Both the position numbers and the translations under genes were made by a program. Below are positions 60,034-64,000 of a DNA stretch of 64,000 bases, piece by piece. Every line of letters begins with the position of its first letter. Position 1 is the first letter of the stretch. This stretch comes from Myxococcus hansupus (lineage in GTDB: Bacteria > Myxococcota > Myxococcia > Myxococcales > Myxococcaceae). Location of the stretch: positions 558,001 to 622,000 of the forward strand of contig NZ_CP012109.1 in NCBI RefSeq assembly GCF_000280925.3, written 5' to 3'. Under the pieces are notes generated by a model. It saw only the letters and a program-made list of their open reading frames with translations, was not told the origin of the DNA and did no database searches.

Positions 60034-60876
60034 CTACATGGTCAGGGTGGCAGGCAATTTATTGATGTGCGCTTTCCGTCCCGCCTGCGCCTCGGCCCGT
60101 CCCCACTTCACGAGGAGCCAATACAGTTCCTGCTGCATGCGCTCAAGCTGCCTCTTGGTCTCCGCCGTGATGGCCTCCTTGGTGTCCGGGCATTTTTCGT
60201 TCTGAAGCTGGTTGAACTTGGCTCGAAACTTGTTCAACTCAGTCACACAGCGTGCCGCGTAGGCCGTCTCCTTTCCGTGCCGGCCCGCGTGTCTGGGAAG
60301 CCCCAGGACTTCGGCCACATCCCAGGTGCACGGGAGGATGATCATGTTCAGCCGTGAGTTGATGTTGTACTTGATGTGAGTCTGGAGAATGTCCCGCTCC
60401 TCCGGCCGTTCGAGGCAGTCGAAGACGGTTTCCTCCGGCAGGATGTGGTGGTGCTCATGTTTGAAGGGGCGAAGCTCACTCTGGTAATTCTGCCCCGTGT
60501 CGAAGTTCCAGGCGCCCTTCTCCTCCGCGGGATTGACGGGTTTGTGGGCGTCCTTCGTGCCGCTCTTGGGCGTGCGGCCCCGGGCCGTCTTCTTGATGAA
60601 GTCCTTGTCCTTCAACCGCTGCGAGGCGGTCAGCCGCTGTTTGGGGCCAATGCGCCAGGAGCCCTTGAGGGGGGCATCCGGGTCCAGTTCATAGAGGGAT
60701 CGTTTGCGAGGGACGCTCTTCGACTCCTCAACGCTGTTGTACTGGTAGCCGCAGGCTGGGTAGGTCGAACTCTTCGCGTGCCCGATGACGTGCTTATAGA
60801 GGCAGCCCGTGGAGGCATCGCGCTCCGGATGCTTGTCCTCATCAGGGAGTTCTGGCCAGTGCCGTTTGGAACTCAT
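60034..60876 (-). CDS. AHH-domain nuclease toxin
   Basis: A 280-residue toxin. The N-terminal 130 residues are basic and of unknown type. The AHH/HNH-type domain follows: EHHHILP (142-147) gives the metal and catalytic His, NSRLNMIILP (173-182) the next strand and LPRHAGRH (193-200) the last His pair; the remainder is a long charged helix bundle. AHH domains are predicted nucleases of polymorphic toxins. There is no signal peptide, so export would depend on the DUF4150 PAAR-like protein and its partner encoded upstream. The Imm11-like gene follows. Confidence 0.82.
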   Translation of the reverse strand: MSSKRHWPELPDEDKHPERDASTGCLYKHVIGHAKSSTYPACGYQYNSVEESKSVPRKRSLYELDPDAPLKGSWRIGPKQRLTASQRLKDKDFIKKTARGRTPKSGTKDAHKPVNPAEEKGAWNFDTGQNYQSELRPFKHEHHHILPEETVFDCLERPEERDILQTHIKYNINSRLNMIILPCTWDVAEVLGLPRHAGRHGKETAYAARCVTELNKFRAKFNQLQNEKCPDTKEAITAETKRQLERMQQELYWLLVKWGRAEAQAGRKAHINKLPATLTM

Positions 60877-60885
60877 GGACGTGCC

Positions 60886-63390
60886 TCATGCCATGGGAGT
60901 GGGAGGGTGTATCAGGAGTGAGCCGCGGCTGCCGTCATCACCGCTGACCCAGAGCAACACGCCGGTTTCCGGGAGGTAGCCACGCTCTAAACCGCGGACT
61001 GCCATGCAGATTCCGAGCAGGCCAGTCGCCGCGCCCGTCTCGCCAAAGGATGCGGCGGGGTACCACGCAGGCGCCTCCGGCAAGTCGTCCTGTGCTCGGA
61101 GGGTGACGAGGGCATGGCCCCAGTCGGTCGCGCGGTAGCTGTCACCGTTCAGTGCCGCAATGACTCTGAGCGCCTGCTTCCGCGGGCCGCCAAGCGGGGC
61201 CATGGTCCGACGGATACAACGCACGAGCGCTTCGCCCATCGCCGGTGTGCGTGACATGCGGTGGAACGGTTCTGTGTCGACACTGGGCGCCTCGAGCGTC
61301 GCCAAGACCCTGGCTCCTCGTCTGACGGCGGCGTCCCATCGCTCGACTTGCATGAATGCAGCGGCTTCCCCGGGGAGCATCCCCACTGGATTCCCTGGCG
61401 TCTTCAGCAGGCGCAACTGGTCGAGCGCTTCGACGAGCCTTGGCTCCACGAGGCTGTCGACCCCTCCAATGATGCATGAGTCAACCTCGCCCGCGTCAAG
61501 CTGACGATGCGCGGCTTGCAACGCGAGCAGGAATCCCGTCTCCCCGAACCAGAGCGGTTGTGCTTTGACGGCTTGGAGTTCCGCGGCCCGGAGTACTGCG
61601 GGAATCAGGCGCTGCTGGTACCGAACGATCCGCTCCTCATGACGCGAGGGAGGGTTGCCTTCTCGAGCATCCATCTGGTGTAGGTAATAGCCCCCTGGGG
61701 CGCAAAGATGGAACGCGCACAACGTGTTGGGGTGTTGGTAGGTGTGTGAGCGCAAGTCCAGCAGGGCTTCTGTTGAAAGCGCCGCGAGGCGGCCGTTGCC
61801 GGAGAATCCGTCCGTGAGCCAGGGGATTGCTGCGCCTCGGGCCGATTCGGGCTTCCGACTGACGGGATCCCAAACCTGGACCTCCTCGAGCGAGGAGATG
61901 CGGGACATCCCTGCACGGCTGGCGGCACAGCTTGCGATGACATTGTCGCCAAGCGCGGAGACCATCCCCAAGCCTGTGATGGCCAGCCGCCCCGCATGTG
62001 GGCGCGGGGGCTGTCGTGCGCGGCCTGGGCTCCGCTGTTGAGGCGCTGCGGGCGGGGGCCTCGCGACGGCAATCAGGTGTTGGAAGGGCTGGCTCATGCT
62101 CGTCCGTTCCAGCACTTGCCGGCCGGCCAGAATTTCAGCTCGCTGCCGCGCGCTGAAGCATTGGGACTGGATCGTGAGTCGGCCTCGGTTACGCAATCCG
62201 AGTTCCCGGGACAGGACATGCCGCCGCCGCATGGGCAGGAACTCCAGGGCTTCCACGAGCCAGGCCCCGCTCAAGGGCCTTCCCTGCAGGTATCGCCCGC
62301 CGCGCTCGAAGTGGCGCTGGTGCTCGCGCCACCACGCGTGGACCCTGTCCGGCGCCGCGAGCGGCAGTTTGTCTTCGGGACTCGACGCTACGACCTCCTC
62401 ACGAGCCTCCTCTTCCTCGGAGGAGGTGGGGGGAGGGCGCTCATAAGGGCCCGAGATGCGCAGACCCGAGATGGCGCAGAATGCCTCCGCCGCAAGCCTT
62501 CCCAGTGTCGAGTCCTCCAGCAGGTTCAGACAATACTCAGCCGCCTCGACGCGTCCGCTGAATCCCAAGGCCCATAGCGCCTCCGCGCGGCTGCTGGATG
62601 ATTTCGCGGCTTCCAGCAACCGCTCCAGGTCGGCATCGGTTCCTCCGAGCCCCAGGAAAAGCAGGGCCGCGCCATCCGGAGAGGGACCCTCCGCCAGCTT
62701 TCTGCACAGAGGCCACGCAGAGCCCAATCCCAGGGTCAGTGCAGTCCATAGCGCCTCGGTGCGCACCTCCGCGCTGGATGATTGCAGTCCATCAAGGACG
62801 GCGTGTTCGGAAACAGGCGCGCGTGTTACGCGAGCGGCCTTCAGTGCCGCGCTCACGACCCGAGGGTCTGAATGTGAGAGAAGGGCCCCGAGACGGGGCC
62901 CTGGCTCTTCGCCCCAGAAGGTCAGTACCTCCAGGCTGGCGGCGAGCACATTGGCTTCAGTCGAGGCCAACATGGGGGAGAGGGATTTCAGAACGCGTGG
63001 GGTCGCGCCCAGTTCCAGGGCCCGGAGTGGAGAGGGGGCCGCTGCGGGCTCGGCCTGCTTCAGGGCCTCGAGAACCGTCTCCTCCGCTTCCTCTTCGCCA
63101 GAGAACAGCAAGGCCAGCGCCGAAGCGGTGACGACGCCCACTTCATCACTGGTGAGCCCGGGAAGCAGCAGTTTCTGGCGTGTATGAGCGCCGCCCAGTG
63201 TCAGCGCGTCCAGATGTGCCAGCAACCGCGCTTCGGGACCTTCGGCCAACTCCATCAAGGTGTAGGCAGGAGAAACCAGCGCGTCCTCCCACAAGGTCCA
63301 GAGGAAGGAGGCTTCGCCGAGGTGATCTTCCAGAAGCTCCTGTTGTGCCTTGGAATGTGCGAGTCCCATGTCGCGCTCGGATGCGCTCAC
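60886..63390 (-). CDS. HEAT-repeat (TIGR02270-like)/pseudo-ketosynthase fusion, probable toxin adaptor
   Basis: An 834-residue fusion. Residues 1-430 are alpha repeats of the TIGR02270 type, found near type VI genes, with RWLQGRPLS-like YLQGRPLSGAWL and a GLRNRGRLTIQ end. Residues 470-834 are a ketosynthase/thiolase fold (ITGLGMVSALGDN, IIGGVDSLVEP, GEAAAFMQVE) without catalysis: Cys is Glu (WFGETGFLLAL), the first His region is LNGDSYRATDWG and the second His is Glu (SFGETGAATG). The GTG at 63390 overlaps the DUF4150 stop. Its place between PAAR-like protein and toxin suggests a loading chaperone. Confidence 0.82.
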   Translation of the reverse strand: MSASERDMGLAHSKAQQELLEDHLGEASFLWTLWEDALVSPAYTLMELAEGPEARLLAHLDALTLGGAHTRQKLLLPGLTSDEVGVVTASALALLFSGEEEAEETVLEALKQAEPAAAPSPLRALELGATPRVLKSLSPMLASTEANVLAASLEVLTFWGEEPGPRLGALLSHSDPRVVSAALKAARVTRAPVSEHAVLDGLQSSSAEVRTEALWTALTLGLGSAWPLCRKLAEGPSPDGAALLFLGLGGTDADLERLLEAAKSSSSRAEALWALGFSGRVEAAEYCLNLLEDSTLGRLAAEAFCAISGLRISGPYERPPPTSSEEEEAREEVVASSPEDKLPLAAPDRVHAWWREHQRHFERGGRYLQGRPLSGAWLVEALEFLPMRRRHVLSRELGLRNRGRLTIQSQCFSARQRAEILAGRQVLERTSMSQPFQHLIAVARPPPAAPQQRSPGRARQPPRPHAGRLAITGLGMVSALGDNVIASCAASRAGMSRISSLEEVQVWDPVSRKPESARGAAIPWLTDGFSGNGRLAALSTEALLDLRSHTYQHPNTLCAFHLCAPGGYYLHQMDAREGNPPSRHEERIVRYQQRLIPAVLRAAELQAVKAQPLWFGETGFLLALQAAHRQLDAGEVDSCIIGGVDSLVEPRLVEALDQLRLLKTPGNPVGMLPGEAAAFMQVERWDAAVRRGARVLATLEAPSVDTEPFHRMSRTPAMGEALVRCIRRTMAPLGGPRKQALRVIAALNGDSYRATDWGHALVTLRAQDDLPEAPAWYPAASFGETGAATGLLGICMAVRGLERGYLPETGVLLWVSGDDGSRGSLLIHPPTPMA

Positions 63391-63857
63391 TCATCCACGG
63401 GGTCCTTGCAGGTCAGGCACAGTGGTTTTCCGTCGCTCTGCCCAAGTGCTATGACAGGAGGTTGCATCAAGGGCGCGGGCGGCGTGTTCTTGTCATTGTG
63501 GAACATGAGGTCCAGTGCCCGGGCGACGTTCTTGCCCTCGAACTTCACGTCGAATGAGAAGTTCGCGAACTCCGCCTTGCCCTTGGTTTTCCCAGACACA
63601 ACGCCGCCACCAGCAGTTCCTGCCTCATCGCCTGTACTGGTGCTGAAGTTCGAGTCCTTCACGCAAACGGGGTTGCCCTGAACGCTGACGCCCTTGGTGC
63701 CATTGTCGGTGTCTGCAGACCTGGCGACATTGGGGTAGGGAATGGGCACGGGGCCAGCCGGGCTTGGCGTCTTGCAAACGTCGGGAAAGGCGACCGATAC
63801 CCCGTTGGAATCCTTGGTCACCACAGACATCTTGTTGACGCCGACGGTGTTGGCCAT
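63387..63857 (-). CDS. DUF4150 PAAR-like protein
   Basis: A 156-residue protein of the DUF4150 group, related to PAAR tip proteins of type VI secretion. Typical elements are PSPAGPVPIPYPN (28-45), QGNPVCVKDSNF and NFSFDVKFEGKNVARALDL. A C-terminal CLTC pair may bind zinc. It is the first gene of the minus-strand toxin cassette and would carry the AHH toxin on the spike. The ATG at 63857 starts the conserved MANTVGVNKM; a longer frame starts 36 bases upstream. No VgrG gene is in the window. Confidence 0.9.
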   Translation of the reverse strand: MANTVGVNKMSVVTKDSNGVSVAFPDVCKTPSPAGPVPIPYPNVARSADTDNGTKGVSVQGNPVCVKDSNFSTSTGDEAGTAGGGVVSGKTKGKAEFANFSFDVKFEGKNVARALDLMFHNDKNTPPAPLMQPPVIALGQSDGKPLCLTCKDPVDE

Positions 63858-64000
63858 GGGGTGACTATAGTTTTTGGACTTTGCGCAGAGCAAGTCCGGC
63901 GGTCACTTGGAGTGTTGTGATGGGGTTGGTGTATGTGATTGTGGCTGTTCTTTGGGAGACATTGGGTGTGGCCATTCGAATTCCAGTGGCATCAGGACTG
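63858..64000. other. AT-richer stretch upstream of the toxin cassette
   Basis: This 143-base end of the window is visibly richer in A and T than the rest (tags such as ATAGTTTTTGG) and should hold the promoter of the DUF4150 operon. A plus-strand frame from ATG 63920 stays open to the window edge (27 codons, hydrophobic start), but it is too short to call a gene. Confidence 0.4.

Noticed and set aside
63920-64000. Possible start of a plus-strand gene at the right edge
   Set aside because: Only 27 codons are visible and they contain no recognisable motif; the stretch is equally likely to be the promoter region of the DUF4150 operon.

Overview
The window is very GC-rich, densely packed DNA with frequent ATGA/GTGA/TGATG stop-start overlaps. 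Its gene content points to a myxobacterium (Myxococcota, probably Myxococcaceae): many lipoproteins, a secreted protein-arginine deiminase homologue, a DUF4150/TIGR02270-like toxin cassette, a class II lanthipeptide synthetase and a multi-ketosynthase cluster. This assignment is inferred from gene content, not from a marker gene. I saw no tRNA, rRNA, CRISPR array, transposase or prophage.

Layout. 1-16635: housekeeping and envelope genes. These are queC, a VanX-type D-Ala-D-Ala dipeptidase, a YfbK-like protein lacking its VWA domain, a histidine kinase/response regulator pair, a PAD-family lipoprotein with a HEAT-repeat partner, a DUF1800 protein, a secreted EEP-fold hydrolase, a CPA1 Na+/H+ antiporter and two tandem serine hydrolases with C-terminal TPR-like tails. 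16847-18486: a type-B carboxylesterase broken by a one-base frameshift. 18644-30981 (minus): a 14-gene, mostly overlapping operon. It holds an ACP, two FabZ-like dehydratases, an MBL hydrolase, two complete ketosynthases each next to a ketosynthase that has lost its catalytic residues, a FabG plus a degenerate SDR, and then a LolCDE-like ABC transporter, a LolA-like protein and an outer-membrane barrel. It reads as a type II fatty-acid/polyketide-like assembly line joined to its own envelope export route.

31238-33399: a cupin protein, then a MerR regulator with a clear operator dyad and a Tat-exported alpha/beta hydrolase. 33409-41413 (minus): an eight-gene catabolic operon (two class III aminotransferases, an aldehyde dehydrogenase, a two-subunit CoA-transferase, a PcaF-like thiolase, a small unknown, a hotdog thioesterase) whose 5' leader carries a canonical cobalamin riboswitch. 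42109-46274: a DUF1501 protein and three uncharacterised exported or small proteins. 46369-49888: a class II lanthipeptide precursor with its LanM and no recognisable transporter. 50083-51235: an alpha/beta hydrolase and a small Cys-rich lipoprotein. 51220-51661: abutting gene remnants.

51767-54422: MTA phosphorylase, MTR-1-P isomerase and a class II aldolase, resembling the DHAP shunt for 5'-deoxynucleoside disposal. 54376-58544: a membrane metallophosphoesterase, an FHA protein and a large lipoprotein. 58641-63857 (minus): a DUF4150 PAAR-like protein, a HEAT-repeat/pseudo-ketosynthase fusion, an AHH-type nuclease toxin and two probable immunity proteins (Imm11-like, Imm49-like), i.e. a type VI-style polymorphic-toxin cassette. 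The strongest candidates for little-described biology are the paired active/inactive enzyme operon with Lol-like export, the pseudo-ketosynthase adaptor in the toxin cassette, the B12-controlled aminotransferase/CoA-transferase operon and the transporter-less lanthipeptide locus.
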